A DNA stretch of 64,000 bases. It comes from JTS-RE37 sp963756115 (GTDB lineage: Bacteria > Bacteroidota > Bacteroidia > Flavobacteriales > Flavobacteriaceae). The stretch covers positions 496,001 through 560,000 of the forward strand of contig CAVWMN010000002.1 of assembly GCA_963756115.1 (NCBI GenBank), in the 5' to 3' direction. The position numbers and the translations under genes were made by a program. Positions 1 to 10,433 of the stretch are shown one piece after another. The notes beneath the pieces were generated by a model. The model was given only the letters and a program-made list of their open reading frames with translations, was not told where the DNA came from and searched no databases. Within the stretch, counting starts at the first letter, position 1; every line of letters begins with the position of its first letter.

Positions 1-58
1 ATTTTACGAGAATTAATCCCTAATTTTGTGCACCTTAATTTAAGAATTTAAGCGCATT

Positions 59-2914
59 ATGAGGACAGACGTGTTTGCATCACGCCATATTGGTATTCAG
101 GAGGAAGATCTTCCTCATATGTTCAAAACAGTTGCGGTAGAAAATCTGGAGCAACTGATCTATGAGACCATACCTGACGATATCCGGCTGCCGAAACCCC
201 TTGAGTTGAAGAAAGCCATGAGCGAGCATGAATTCCTCGCCCACATACAGGGACTGTCAGGGAAGAACAAGGTATTCAAAACCTATATCGGGTTGGGTTA
301 CCATGAGGGCCTGACACCTTCTGTGATAAAACGAAACATCCTGGAAAACCCGGGTTGGTACACTGCATATACCCCTTATCAGGCTGAAATCGCACAAGGT
401 CGGTTGGAAGCGCTACTCAATTTCCAGACGATGGTGTGCGACCTTACCGGAATGGCACTGGCTAATGCCTCCCTGCTCGATGAAAGTACTGCAGCAGCCG
501 AGGCCATGACGATGCTGTATGAGCTCCGAAGCAGGGAGCAAAAGCAAAACGGGGCAGTGAAATTCTTTGTTTCCGACGAGGTACTGCCGCAAACCGTTTC
601 GTTATTGAGGACACGTGCCACTCCCCTCGGGATAGAACTGGTCATGGGCAACCCTGAGCAAATGGATCCGGCCGGCGGGTTTTACGGGCTCATGCTGCAA
701 TATCCGGGAAAATACGGAGAGGTCAGGGATTACAGGGAACTTGTTCGTAAAGTAAAGCAATACGACATCAAAGTAGCTGTTGCTGCCGATATCCTGAGCC
801 TTGTTTTACTTACCCCTCCAGGGGAATGGGGAGCCGATGTGGTAGTGGGGACTACCCAGCGTTTCGGCATTCCTTTAGGATATGGGGGACCACATGCTGC
901 ATTTTTTGCCACCAGGGAGGATTATAAAAGGAGTATCCCGGGGCGGATCATCGGACTTACCAGGGACACCGATGGCAAACCGGCCTTACGGATGGCTTTG
1001 CAAACCAGGGAACAACATATAAAAAGGGACAAGGCTACCAGCAATATTTGCACCGCCCAGGTATTGCTCGCAGTAATGGCAGGGGCCTATGCTGTGTACC
1101 ATGGCCCGGAAGGCCTGAAATATATCGCAGGGCAGGTCCATCACAAGGCCGTCCGGCTGGCAAAAAACCTACTCGATCTCGGATTTACACAACTAAATAA
1201 GGGGTTCTTTGATACCATTCGCGTGAAGGTGGAAAATACCGCTACGCTCCGGGGAATTGCGGAAGAGAATACGATAAATTTCTATTATATAGATGGGCAC
1301 ACCGTATCGGTAGCTCTGAATGAAGCCACCACAACAGAAGACGTGGAGCGGATCACGGAATGTTTTGCAAAAGCCGCGGGCAGGCACGTGACAAAGGCCA
1401 ATGACCAGCAACCCGGCCCGGCAATACCTCCTTCACTGAGGAGGAATACCCCATTTTTACAGCATCCGGTTTTCAATACACACCATTCGGAGACAAGCCT
1501 TATGCGCTACCTTAAGAAACTGGAGAAAAAGGACCTGGCGCTGAACCATAGCATGATTTCACTTGGGTCCTGTACCATGAAATTGAATGCCGCATCTGAA
1601 ATGCTCCCGTTGAGTATGCCGGAATGGGGTAATATACATCCGTTTGTTCCTGTGGAACAAGCTGCCGGATACCAGTATATTCTGAAAGAACTGGAAAAGG
1701 ACCTGTCCGTCATCACCGGTTTTGCTGGGACTTCGCTGCAGCCCAATTCCGGAGCACAAGGGGAATATGCCGGTCTGATGACCATCCGGGCTTACCATGA
1801 GAGCCGGGGTGAGGGGCATCGAAATGTCTGCATCATTCCGGCATCTGCACATGGTACCAACCCGGCATCTGCAGTGATGGCAGGTATGAAGGTAGTAGTC
1901 TCTAAAACGGATGTAAAAGGAAATATTGATGTAGCCGACCTGGAAGAAAAAGTTCGCCTGCACAGTGACAACCTTGCAGCCCTGATGGTTACCTACCCAT
2001 CCACCCATGGAGTCTTTGAATCTTCCATTAAACAGATTACCCGGCTGATACACCAGCATGGTGGGCAGGTCTATATGGACGGGGCGAATATGAACGCACA
2101 GGTTGGATTAACAAACCCGGCCACCATTGGTGCAGATGTTTGCCATCTCAACCTGCACAAAACATTTGCCATACCCCACGGGGGTGGGGGTCCAGGCGTG
2201 GGGCCCATTTGCGTAGCAAAGCAACTTGTCCCATTTCTGCCGGGAAACCCGCTGATCCATACCGGGGGGGAGCAGGCAATCACTGCGATTTCCGCAGCAC
2301 CCTGGGGAAGTGCACTGGTTTGCCTTATATCATACGGATATATCAGGATGTTAGGGGCGGCCGGACTTACACGCTCCACGGAGATTGCCATCCTGAACGC
2401 CAATTACATCAAGCACCGTTTAAATGGCAAATATGACACCCTGTATTCCGGGGAAAAAGGGAGGGCAGCACATGAAATGATCATTGATTGCAGGCCTTTT
2501 AAACAAAAAGGCATAGAGGTATCCGATATTGCAAAACGCCTGATGGACTATGGATTCCATGCCCCAACAGTATCCTTCCCGGTTGCCGGCACCCTGATGA
2601 TAGAACCCACGGAGAGTGAAGGCCTGGAAGAATTGGACAGGTTTTGTGATGCCATGATTGCCATCCGGGGAGAAATAGACCGCCTGTCCGGAGACCAGCA
2701 GGGGAATATGCTTAAAAATGCCCCCCATACGCTGGAAATGGTAACAGCTGATCAGTGGGATTACACTTATAGCAGGCAGGAAGCGGCCTTTCCGCTGCCG
2801 TATGTTTCAGAGAATAAATTTTGGCCCAGTGTCCGGCGCGTAGACGATGCTTATGGAGATCGTAATTTAATGTGCACCTGTGCCCCCATCGAAGCCTATG
2901 CTGAAGTAGATTAG
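59..2914 (+). CDS. gcvP: Glycine dehydrogenase (decarboxylating), P-protein
   Basis: Pyridoxal-phosphate enzyme of the glycine cleavage system: it decarboxylates glycine and passes the aminomethyl group to the lipoyl H-protein in the cytoplasm. The 951 residues match the single-chain form, with both homologous halves in one protein. The cofactor lysine is K701 in LNLHKTF, followed by the glycine-rich PHGGGGPG loop. ATG at 59 is the first start in frame; only 58 bases of upstream sequence are visible, so no promoter is called. No gcvT or gcvH lies next to it, so in this genome the P-protein gene seems to stand alone. Identification is very secure. Confidence 0.98.
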   Translation: MRTDVFASRHIGIQEEDLPHMFKTVAVENLEQLIYETIPDDIRLPKPLELKKAMSEHEFLAHIQGLSGKNKVFKTYIGLGYHEGLTPSVIKRNILENPGWYTAYTPYQAEIAQGRLEALLNFQTMVCDLTGMALANASLLDESTAAAEAMTMLYELRSREQKQNGAVKFFVSDEVLPQTVSLLRTRATPLGIELVMGNPEQMDPAGGFYGLMLQYPGKYGEVRDYRELVRKVKQYDIKVAVAADILSLVLLTPPGEWGADVVVGTTQRFGIPLGYGGPHAAFFATREDYKRSIPGRIIGLTRDTDGKPALRMALQTREQHIKRDKATSNICTAQVLLAVMAGAYAVYHGPEGLKYIAGQVHHKAVRLAKNLLDLGFTQLNKGFFDTIRVKVENTATLRGIAEENTINFYYIDGHTVSVALNEATTTEDVERITECFAKAAGRHVTKANDQQPGPAIPPSLRRNTPFLQHPVFNTHHSETSLMRYLKKLEKKDLALNHSMISLGSCTMKLNAASEMLPLSMPEWGNIHPFVPVEQAAGYQYILKELEKDLSVITGFAGTSLQPNSGAQGEYAGLMTIRAYHESRGEGHRNVCIIPASAHGTNPASAVMAGMKVVVSKTDVKGNIDVADLEEKVRLHSDNLAALMVTYPSTHGVFESSIKQITRLIHQHGGQVYMDGANMNAQVGLTNPATIGADVCHLNLHKTFAIPHGGGGPGVGPICVAKQLVPFLPGNPLIHTGGEQAITAISAAPWGSALVCLISYGYIRMLGAAGLTRSTEIAILNANYIKHRLNGKYDTLYSGEKGRAAHEMIIDCRPFKQKGIEVSDIAKRLMDYGFHAPTVSFPVAGTLMIEPTESEGLEELDRFCDAMIAIRGEIDRLSGDQQGNMLKNAPHTLEMVTADQWDYTYSRQEAAFPLPYVSENKFWPSVRRVDDAYGDRNLMCTCAPIEAYAEVD

Positions 2915-3079
2915 CGCTTAATACCCATTATACATGAGGATTAGCAGTTTGCTGCCGGAATCCTGATCCGGGAGGGAGGGTTTAACAAATCGGTGAACAT
3001 CGTATTTTTTAGGCTCTTCAGAGGCTACTGCACCTCTATATTTAGTTAAATTGCAATACATTTAAGCAACACCCATTCA

Positions 3080-4138
3080 ATGAAGATAGGAATTACGGGA
3101 ACCGGATGTTATATCCCGTCCGTTGTCACAACCAATAGTGATTTTGAAGATACTCATTTTCTCGATGCTGAAGGATCGGTTTTCACGCATCCCAATCAGG
3201 TTATTATTGAAAAGTTCCAGGCCATCACGGGTATCCAGGAACGGCGCTATGCTGCCCGGGATCTCAATACTTCAGACCTGGGATTTATGGCGGCCCAAAA
3301 TGCGATTGAAGATTCCAAAATAGATCCTGAAACCCTGGATTATATCATATTTGCCCATAATTTCGGAGACATTTCCTTTGGTAAATGCCAGGGTGATACA
3401 GTCCCAAGCCTCGCCACCAGGGTCAAGCACCTGCTGAAGATCAAAAATCCGGGTTGTGTCGCCTATGATATGCTATTCGGATGTCCGGGATGGATAGAGG
3501 GGGTTATTCAGGCCCGGGCTTACATCAGGAGCGGAATGGCCAAAAAATGCCTGGTGATAGGAGCAGAAACCCTTTCGAGGGTAATCGACCCGCATGACAG
3601 GGATTCCATGATCTATTCCGATGGGGCCGGTGCCGCTATCATAGAAGGAATGGATAAGGGTGGTGATATCCTGTCACATACCTCGGCCACCCATGCCAAT
3701 GGGGAAGCCTACTATCTTTTTTTCGGCGATTCTTTTGATAAAACTGCAGAAGCAGACCAGCGCTATATTAAAATGTATGGCCGAAAAATATATGAATTCG
3801 CCATAACCCATGTTCCGGTAGCCATGAAGGATTGCCTGGACAAGAGTGGTTTGGGGATTGATTCTGTAAAGAAAATTTTCATCCACCAGGCAAACGAAAA
3901 AATGGATGAAGCAATTGTGAAGCGGTTTTACGGTTTGTACGGGATGGACATGCCGGTCGGAATTATGCCCATGAACATCGATAAAATGGGTAATAGTTCA
4001 GTAGCCACAGTCCCAACCCTATTCCATATGGTAAAACACGGGAAAATAGAGAATCAAAGCATACAAAAGGGAGATGTTGTTATATTTGCAAGTGTAGGCG
4101 CAGGAATGAATATCAATGCCTTCGTCTACAGATGTTGA
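3080..4138 (+). CDS. 3-oxoacyl-ACP synthase III-like protein (FabH/KAS III family)
   Basis: Thiolase-fold condensing enzyme of 352 residues. The catalytic triad can be placed: C135 in LFGCPGW, H269 in IHQAN and N305 in MGNSSVATVPT. It would condense an acyl-CoA or acyl-ACP with malonyl-ACP or a similar unit. The family contains both housekeeping FabH and accessory enzymes for special lipids or secondary products. It is longer than classical FabH (about 320 residues) and is followed by an overlapping methyltransferase and a glycosyltransferase rather than other fab genes, so I favour an accessory role. The exact substrate cannot be read from the sequence. Confidence 0.9.
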   Translation: MKIGITGTGCYIPSVVTTNSDFEDTHFLDAEGSVFTHPNQVIIEKFQAITGIQERRYAARDLNTSDLGFMAAQNAIEDSKIDPETLDYIIFAHNFGDISFGKCQGDTVPSLATRVKHLLKIKNPGCVAYDMLFGCPGWIEGVIQARAYIRSGMAKKCLVIGAETLSRVIDPHDRDSMIYSDGAGAAIIEGMDKGGDILSHTSATHANGEAYYLFFGDSFDKTAEADQRYIKMYGRKIYEFAITHVPVAMKDCLDKSGLGIDSVKKIFIHQANEKMDEAIVKRFYGLYGMDMPVGIMPMNIDKMGNSSVATVPTLFHMVKHGKIENQSIQKGDVVIFASVGAGMNINAFVYRC

Positions 4139-4733
4139 CCTTATGTATGAAAAGACATTTCCAGGCAAGCGTTTCAGGCATACACTGGATTTCCTAAAAA
4201 AGCATATCTCACCCGGAGAATCAATCCTGGATCTCGGAGTAGAGAACCCGCTCTCCGACCTCATGAAGGCCGAGGGCTACACAGTGGAAAATACGAAAGG
4301 TGAGGACCTGGATTTAGACCTTACCCCCATTATCCAATCCGGCGCAACTGTTGCTACTGCTTTTGAGATATTTGAACATCTCGTATCCCCTTTTCCCCTG
4401 CTCCGGGGATTGCAAACAGAAAAACTCGTGGCCAGTATCCCTTTGAGGCTATGGTTCTCCCCTGCTTATCGAAATAAAAATGACCCCTGGGACAGGCATT
4501 ATCACGAATTTGAGGACTGGCAGTTCGACTGGTTGCTGGAGAAGGCCGGATGGCAGATAAAGGACCGGGCGAAGTGGACGAATCCTGTACGAAAAATTGG
4601 CCTCCGGCCTTTGCTGAGAAAATTTACCCCCCGGTATTATATTGTATATGCCGAAAGGACCACCTTATCTGATCCCCGTGGGAATGTAGCGTTCAAAAAG
4701 TCAACCACCGATAAAGATAGCCGGAATTCATGA
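4116..4733 (+). CDS. SAM-dependent methyltransferase-like protein
   Basis: Protein of 205 residues with a class I methyltransferase-like start: ILDLG at about residues 35-40 stands where motif I belongs, and AFEIFEHL resembles the post-motif region of methyltransferase family 11/12 proteins. The usual GxGxG of motif I is weakened (DLGVENPLS), so cofactor binding is inferred. The ATG at 4116 overlaps the end of the FabH-like gene by 23 bases, which suggests translational coupling; the in-frame ATG at 4143 is an alternative start. Substrate unknown; the condensing enzyme before it and the glycosyltransferase after it suggest one small biosynthetic unit. Confidence 0.7.
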   Translation: MPSSTDVDLMYEKTFPGKRFRHTLDFLKKHISPGESILDLGVENPLSDLMKAEGYTVENTKGEDLDLDLTPIIQSGATVATAFEIFEHLVSPFPLLRGLQTEKLVASIPLRLWFSPAYRNKNDPWDRHYHEFEDWQFDWLLEKAGWQIKDRAKWTNPVRKIGLRPLLRKFTPRYYIVYAERTTLSDPRGNVAFKKSTTDKDSRNS

Positions 4734-4829
4734 ATTGTTCAATAATCCAAGCCTCTGCAAAGCCCAGGTCAACCGTATAAATCCCGTCGTGATCAACCCC
4801 AGTCATTTTAATAAGCCGGCAGCCGTTAG

Positions 4830-5681
4830 ATGAATTACTATATCATCATACCAGCACACAATGAGGAGGCATTCCTCGAACTCACTTTGAAGTCCGTTTT
4901 AGAGCAGACGCTACTTCCTCAAAAAATCGTCGTTGTCAACGATAATTCCGCTGATGGAACGGAATCCATCCTTGCTGAATTTGCGCGCCGGAACGCCATG
5001 CTCCGTACCGTGACCATCAATTCCTCAGGCATCCATATGCCTGGTTCAAAAGTGGTGAACGCGTTCAACCATGGGCTGGAATTGCTCGATTCGGAATATG
5101 ATTTTTTAGTAAAACTCGATGCTGATGTTATCCTTCCGGCAGATTACTTTGAAAAAATAGCACAGCTCTTCAAAACCAATAATCGTGTTGGTATTGCCGG
5201 TGGTTTTGTCTATGAGGAGGAGCCCGACGGGGAATGGAAACTAAACCATCCCATGGCCAAAGACCATGTCCGGGGAGCTTTCAAAGCATACACCAAAAAC
5301 TGTTTTGAGGCTATTGGCGGCCTGAAGCTGGCGATGGGCTGGGACACAATGGATGAACTCCTTGCCCGGTATCATGGTTTTGATATAGTTACCGACCCTT
5401 CGCTGAAGGTTAAGCACCTGCGGCCAACCGGGCAGGCATATAACAAGAAGGCGAAACTGTTACAGGGCAAAGCCATGTATACCATGCGATATGGTTTCTG
5501 GATCACTTTAATAGCTTCAATGAAAATGGCCTGGAAACAACAAAAGCCTGTTGCATTCATTCATAACCTTACGGGTTATTTGAACGCCCGCAGTGAGCAT
5601 ACCGCCTTCCAGGTTTCTAAGGATGAAGGTATATTTATTCGCAGGCTGCGCTGGAGAAATATTAAATCCCGGTTATTCTAA
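4830..5681 (+). CDS. Glycosyltransferase family 2 protein
   Basis: GT-A fold glycosyltransferase of 283 residues. The N-terminus has the family 2 signature IIIPAHNEEAFL, the nucleotide-contacting VVVNDNSADGT, and the metal-binding DAD at KLDADVILP. No membrane helix is evident, so it probably works at the inner face of the membrane on a nucleotide sugar. Acceptor and sugar are unknown. It follows the methyltransferase by 96 bases in the same direction, and its last 9 bases overlap the convergent alkaline phosphatase gene. Confidence 0.88.
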   Translation: MNYYIIIPAHNEEAFLELTLKSVLEQTLLPQKIVVVNDNSADGTESILAEFARRNAMLRTVTINSSGIHMPGSKVVNAFNHGLELLDSEYDFLVKLDADVILPADYFEKIAQLFKTNNRVGIAGGFVYEEEPDGEWKLNHPMAKDHVRGAFKAYTKNCFEAIGGLKLAMGWDTMDELLARYHGFDIVTDPSLKVKHLRPTGQAYNKKAKLLQGKAMYTMRYGFWITLIASMKMAWKQQKPVAFIHNLTGYLNARSEHTAFQVSKDEGIFIRRLRWRNIKSRLF

Positions 5682-7355
5682 CGCTGCAGCCACCGGACTT
5701 CCGGTAGCGCCATTCGGAAAGGCAATTCCCAAAAGGGATGCAATCGTAGGGGCAATATCAGGGATTTCCGTACGGTTAACGGTGCTGCCGTGGGATATCC
5801 CTTTTCCAAAGAACAGCAATGGCACATGTGTATCATAAATCTGGGGGGATCCATGGGTTGTGCCGGTAGCCATATAGCCCGTAACTCCAGGTTTGAGCAC
5901 GAAGAAAATATCCCCTGACCGCTTCTGGTTATAGCCATTCTGCAAAATATAAGGGATACCCGTGGTATACGCTGTGTTTTGCATCTGATAGGCCGTATAA
6001 ACACGGTCTATAAACTCATTGTCAAGTAATTCCTGCGCCAGGGTTTCCTGAACTTCCCGCTCACTCAAGTCAAGATTTCGGATCACTTTATGGTCCAGGT
6101 AGAGTTGGTTGTTGGATACACCCCTGATCAATTCAATTGTTCCATAACGGTAATTGATGAACTCCTGTAGTTTGGACAGCATTTCCCCTGCCTGGAAATA
6201 GCCCGCCGGGATTTTTTGGTCCATCAGATAGGCAGGGACATCGACCACACCGTGATCTGATGTCAGGAATACCGTATACTCACCGGGGCCGACCCCTTTA
6301 TCAAGAGCGTTGAGGAGTTTTTCCATTTCCATATCCAGGCGCAGGTAGGTATCCTCTATTTCTTTGGAATTTACCCCAAACTTGTGCCCGATATAATCCG
6401 TGCTGGAATAACTGATTGCCAAAAAATCAGGGATGCCATCTTTCCCGAGATCTTCACTCTCCAATGCTGCTATGGCAAAGTCTGTTGTAATGTTGTTACC
6501 ATATGGTGTACTTTTGATGAGTTCATACCCACCGTTGGAATTCCACAATCCGGGAACATCATGCGGGAATACCGGTGCTGTTTCCCCACTGAATAATCCT
6601 TCATACGTGTTGTCATCCGGGCCACTTTCGGAATATGCTGTGATATCTTTCAGGGGGCTCCAGGGCTTCCTGTACTTGTCGACACCTCTGGCGGAATTGA
6701 ATTTCATAACCCATGCGGGCAATTGGTCCATGTAGTAGGAACTTGAGATCCAGTTACCTTCGCTGCCTCCGGCAAACCAATACGCTGCATTGGCGGTATG
6801 GCCTCCGGGAATTACAGCGCCGCGATCCTTGATGGCAATGGAGATCACCTTCCCCTGCCACTGCGTATGCAGTCTCAACTGGTCTGTAAGGGTGGTAACA
6901 TTCATTCTGATGGGAGACATTTTACCGGCATCGGTAGTGGTTCCAACAGAGGCGTAGGTATCATCGGAAACACAGTACACCTCCGCTCCCAGCTCCTTGT
7001 CAAACCAACCGTTCCCTATGATACCATGTGTTGCCGGACTTGTACCGGTATAAACAGAGGCATGCCCGGGAGCAGTGGACGTCGGTGCATAATTATAGTG
7101 GTTGTTTTTACAATTGAAGCCTTCCCGGACAAGCCGTTTGAATCCGTTTTCGCCATACTGTCCCCAAAAACGGGTAAGGTAATCATACCGCATTTGGTCT
7201 ACTACAATACCAACCACTAATTTAGGGGTGGTAAAAGGATGCTGTCCACTATCTACAGGGGATTTCTCCTTTTCCTTCCTTTGGGACTGGACACTTAAAA
7301 GTCCTCCTCCCAGGAGCACTAACAACAGCAATATCCTATAATTATTTATCAACAT
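5673..7355 (-). CDS. pafA: PafA-type alkaline phosphatase (exported phosphomonoesterase)
   Basis: Secreted metal-dependent phosphatase of the alkaline phosphatase superfamily, 560 residues, with a signal peptide over about residues 1-25 (a leucine-rich core ending SVQSQ). D53 in VVDQMR is a likely zinc ligand. T94 before APGHAS is the expected nucleophile, N115 lies in GNGW, and K176/R178 in IKDRGA match the phosphate-contacting Lys and Arg that mark the monoesterase PafA rather than phosphodiesterases of the same superfamily. In Bacteroidetes such enzymes release phosphate from organic phosphomonoesters whether or not phosphate is plentiful. It diverges from the MlaE-like gene. Confidence 0.9.
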   Translation of the reverse strand: MLINNYRILLLLVLLGGGLLSVQSQRKEKEKSPVDSGQHPFTTPKLVVGIVVDQMRYDYLTRFWGQYGENGFKRLVREGFNCKNNHYNYAPTSTAPGHASVYTGTSPATHGIIGNGWFDKELGAEVYCVSDDTYASVGTTTDAGKMSPIRMNVTTLTDQLRLHTQWQGKVISIAIKDRGAVIPGGHTANAAYWFAGGSEGNWISSSYYMDQLPAWVMKFNSARGVDKYRKPWSPLKDITAYSESGPDDNTYEGLFSGETAPVFPHDVPGLWNSNGGYELIKSTPYGNNITTDFAIAALESEDLGKDGIPDFLAISYSSTDYIGHKFGVNSKEIEDTYLRLDMEMEKLLNALDKGVGPGEYTVFLTSDHGVVDVPAYLMDQKIPAGYFQAGEMLSKLQEFINYRYGTIELIRGVSNNQLYLDHKVIRNLDLSEREVQETLAQELLDNEFIDRVYTAYQMQNTAYTTGIPYILQNGYNQKRSGDIFFVLKPGVTGYMATGTTHGSPQIYDTHVPLLFFGKGISHGSTVNRTEIPDIAPTIASLLGIAFPNGATGSPVAAALE

Positions 7356-7466
7356 CCTGAATTTTTTGAAGCCTAAAAATAATTAAATAAAAGGTTTAAA
7401 AAATTAATTCAAGATCAAATGATGGTTAATATTGCTATTTTTACGCATATAAGAGATTGAACGTAC

Positions 7467-8204
7467 ATGAACTACCTGGCTTCTATTGGCAGCTATGCGA
7501 TAATGATTCGGGAGGTTTTTAAAAAACCTACGAAGTGGCCGATAATGAAAACCCTAATCTTAAAGGAAATAGATGAACTCATCTATGGTTCCATGGGGAT
7601 CGTAATCTTTATTTCATTTTTTATCGGGGGGGTAGTAGCCATACAAACAGCACTCAACCTCACCAACCCCTTGATCCCTAAAAACCTGATCGGTTTCGCT
7701 ACCAGGCAGTCGGTCATCCTGGAATTCGCCCCCACATTTACTTCCATCATCATGGCAGGGAAAGTTGGGTCCTATATTACATCCAGTATCGGGACGATGC
7801 GGGTAACGGAACAAATTGACGCTTTGGAGATCATGGGGGTCAACTCACTTAATTATCTGGTGTTCCCCAAGATCATCGCCATGTTGCTCTATCCTTTCGT
7901 AGTTTCCATTGCGATGTATGTTGGTATTTTTGGCGGATGGATGGCCGCCGTATTCGGGGGGCATACCTCCAGCGCCGATTTTGTGGAAGGGTTGCAACTC
8001 GACTTTATACCGTTCCATGTCACATATTCGCTTATAAAAGCCCTCGTATTTGCACTGGTGATTGCAACCGTGCCCTCCTTTCACGGATATTATATGAAAG
8101 GTGGCGCGCTTGAAGTAGGGAAAGCCAGTACAACGGCATTTGTCTGGACCAGTGTGGTCATTATTGTTTTGAATGGTATCCTTACACAACTCTTACTGGG
8201 CTAA
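7467..8204 (+). CDS. MlaE-family ABC transporter permease
   Basis: Integral membrane protein of 245 residues with several hydrophobic segments and the MlaE/YrbE permease pattern (TSIIMAGKVGSYI, MRVTEQIDALEIMG). Family members move phospholipids or other lipids between the inner and outer membranes, together with an ATPase and an MCE-domain substrate-binding protein. The stop codon overlaps the start of the ATPase gene (TAATG), so the two are translationally coupled. No MCE protein gene is present in this window; in related genomes it may follow elsewhere. Start ATG 7467 gives the usual family length. Confidence 0.93.
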   Translation: MNYLASIGSYAIMIREVFKKPTKWPIMKTLILKEIDELIYGSMGIVIFISFFIGGVVAIQTALNLTNPLIPKNLIGFATRQSVILEFAPTFTSIIMAGKVGSYITSSIGTMRVTEQIDALEIMGVNSLNYLVFPKIIAMLLYPFVVSIAMYVGIFGGWMAAVFGGHTSSADFVEGLQLDFIPFHVTYSLIKALVFALVIATVPSFHGYYMKGGALEVGKASTTAFVWTSVVIIVLNGILTQLLLG

Positions 8205-8971
8205 TGATAGCAGTAGAAAATTTACATAAGTCGTTCGGGGATGCCCATGTACTCAAGGGTATTACCACCACTTTTGAAAAAGGCAAAACCAACCTGATCA
8301 TTGGTCAGAGCGGTTCCGGAAAAACAGTTTTTATGAAGTGCCTGCTGGGCCTTATCGCTCCGGATGAAGGCAGCATAAGCTACGAGGGCAGGAAATATTC
8401 TGACCTGCCGGATGCAGAGAAGCGGGACCTACGGCAGGAAATGGGGATGGTTTTTCAGGGAAGTGCCCTGTTTGACTCCAAAACCGTGGAAGGAAATGTG
8501 ATGTTTCCCCTGGATATGTTCACTAAAAAATCAAAGTCTGAAATGCAGGACAGGGTCGATTTTGTCCTGAAAAGGGTCAACCTGGTAGACGCCCATAAAA
8601 AGTATCCTGCGGAGATCTCGGGGGGAATGCAGAAAAGGGTTGCTATTGCCAGGGCCATCGTAATGAACCCTAAATATCTCTTCTGTGATGAGCCCAACTC
8701 AGGCCTGGATCCAAAGACTGCCATCCTTATTGACAACCTTATTCAGGAAATTACCCAGGAATATGATATCACAACGATCATCAACACGCATGATATGAAT
8801 TCCGTTATGGAAATCGGGGAAAAAATCGTATTTCTCAAAGACGGCATCAAGGAATGGGAAGGCACCAATAAGGAAATTTTCAAAACAGATAATGCAGCGG
8901 TGACCAATTTTGTATACTCTTCAGAACTGTTCAAGAAAGTCAGACAAATGTATATTGAGGAGCGGAACTAA
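8204..8971 (+). CDS. MlaF-like ABC transporter ATP-binding protein
   Basis: ATPase of 255 residues that powers the MlaE-like permease encoded just before it. Walker A is GQSGSGKT, the signature motif is SGGMQKR, and Walker B is YLFCDEPNSGLDP. The SGGMQKR form (M after GG) is typical of the Mla/Ttg2A lipid transporter group. It is coupled to the permease by a one-base overlap. The last four bases overlap the end of the convergent DUF389 gene, so there is no room for a conventional terminator between them. Confidence 0.95.
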   Translation: MIAVENLHKSFGDAHVLKGITTTFEKGKTNLIIGQSGSGKTVFMKCLLGLIAPDEGSISYEGRKYSDLPDAEKRDLRQEMGMVFQGSALFDSKTVEGNVMFPLDMFTKKSKSEMQDRVDFVLKRVNLVDAHKKYPAEISGGMQKRVAIARAIVMNPKYLFCDEPNSGLDPKTAILIDNLIQEITQEYDITTIINTHDMNSVMEIGEKIVFLKDGIKEWEGTNKEIFKTDNAAVTNFVYSSELFKKVRQMYIEERN

Positions 8972-10431
8972 GGCTTCATATCTTTGATCTGTACCTTATT
9001 ATTTTTAATCCTCAGTTTCAGCCAATCCGTTATTTTCCTGGTATCGTCCTTTATTTTTCCCGGATCCCCGGTGTCTTTCCAGGATACCTCAAAAACCGGG
9101 ATGGTATCCATGGAATTGAAATCCGTTGTAATGAAATAGGAAAATCCCAGGGCTGCAAGATTGTCATAATTCGCTCTGGCTTCAGCACTGATATCCGTGA
9201 AGGGTATCTGTTCGGAAGCCGCTTTGCTAAGCCGCCCAACCTCGTCCTCCAGGAAGGAGATCCTTTCATCTTTATTTGTTAATTGTGCTTTGTTTGATTC
9301 ATAGAGTTCCCGGACATATTTAAGTTCATCATTGGAGGGGTTATTGGCCCCCTGTACTATTTTAAGTTCGGCGTCCCTCAACCTTGAATATTGGTCCTTT
9401 TTGGCATTCCACGTAGCGATGACACTTTCAGGTATGGTTTCATTGCCTACAATAATTACTTCTATCGATGGATCTATCCCATCATTGTAATCCAGGTCAG
9501 TAAAATCCTCCAGGTACCGGCCTTCCCCTGCAAACTGAAAGTTCACAAAGGTCTCCTCCAGGAATTCTGTGGCTTGTTTATTGAAAATTGATTCCTGGAA
9601 TACCTGATAAAAAGTGTAGCCGGCCGGGATCATCACCGCTATGGCAGTCACAGAAGCAATCCGGGCAATGAGCCGCCTCCTTTTGGAATCCGCATATCGC
9701 ACCATTCGAAATCGCAGCAGTTTGATGATCAGAAAGGTTGCCAGGGCAATGAAGATCGTATTGATGGTAAAAAGGTACATGGCTCCGCCTGCATAGGAAA
9801 AGTTACCAATGGCCAGCCCAAACCCTACCGTACACAAGGGCGGCATTAGTGCTGTTGCGATGGCGACACCAAAAATAACGCTTGCAATAGTACCTTTTTT
9901 AGCCCTTGCTATCACCAATGCAAGTCCCCCGAAAAATGCGATCAGGACATCCCGAATATCCGGGGAGGTCCTGGCCAGCAGTTCGGAAGATTCATCGCGC
10001 AGCGGGAAAATGGCAAAGAACAAAAATGCCGTCAGTACACTGAGGATGACCATGACCGCGAAGTTCTTGAGGGATCTCCGCAACATATCAATATCATTGA
10101 TCGCGATAGACATTCCCATCCCCAAAATAGGGCCCATAAGCGGGGAGATCAGCATGGCGCCGATTACTACCGCAGTGGAATTGGCATTCAGGCCCACCGA
10201 TGCAATAAATATGGAGCATACGAGAATCCAGGCGGTGTGACCCTTAAAAGGGATATCCGCAATTATGGCTTCCTTAGTGCCCGCCTGATCCGTTTCATGG
10301 CGTATGTCCAGTAAATCGGACAGGAATTTTCTGGTGCTTTCCACCAACCCCTTAAAGTCCTTTTTTACCTCTTCCTTACTTTCCTCGGTATCGGGGGCAG
10401 GGCCATTGATCTTCTCAACTTTTTTACTCAT
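8968..10431 (-). CDS. DUF389 domain-containing membrane protein
   Basis: Protein of 487 residues. The N-terminal part is charged, followed by about six hydrophobic segments between residues 70 and 270 with the DUF389 hallmark GAMLISPLMGPILG and AKKGTIASVIFGVAIATALMPP split over two helices. The C-terminal third is soluble, with a probable coiled coil (ESNKAQLTNKDERISFL). The molecular function of DUF389 is not established. It starts 2 bases after the mannose-1-phosphate guanylyltransferase gene ends, so it is probably the last gene of that minus-strand operon. Confidence 0.9.
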   Translation of the reverse strand: MSKKVEKINGPAPDTEESKEEVKKDFKGLVESTRKFLSDLLDIRHETDQAGTKEAIIADIPFKGHTAWILVCSIFIASVGLNANSTAVVIGAMLISPLMGPILGMGMSIAINDIDMLRRSLKNFAVMVILSVLTAFLFFAIFPLRDESSELLARTSPDIRDVLIAFFGGLALVIARAKKGTIASVIFGVAIATALMPPLCTVGFGLAIGNFSYAGGAMYLFTINTIFIALATFLIIKLLRFRMVRYADSKRRRLIARIASVTAIAVMIPAGYTFYQVFQESIFNKQATEFLEETFVNFQFAGEGRYLEDFTDLDYNDGIDPSIEVIIVGNETIPESVIATWNAKKDQYSRLRDAELKIVQGANNPSNDELKYVRELYESNKAQLTNKDERISFLEDEVGRLSKAASEQIPFTDISAEARANYDNLAALGFSYFITTDFNSMDTIPVFEVSWKDTGDPGKIKDDTRKITDWLKLRIKNNKVQIKDMKP

Positions 10432-10433
10432 AG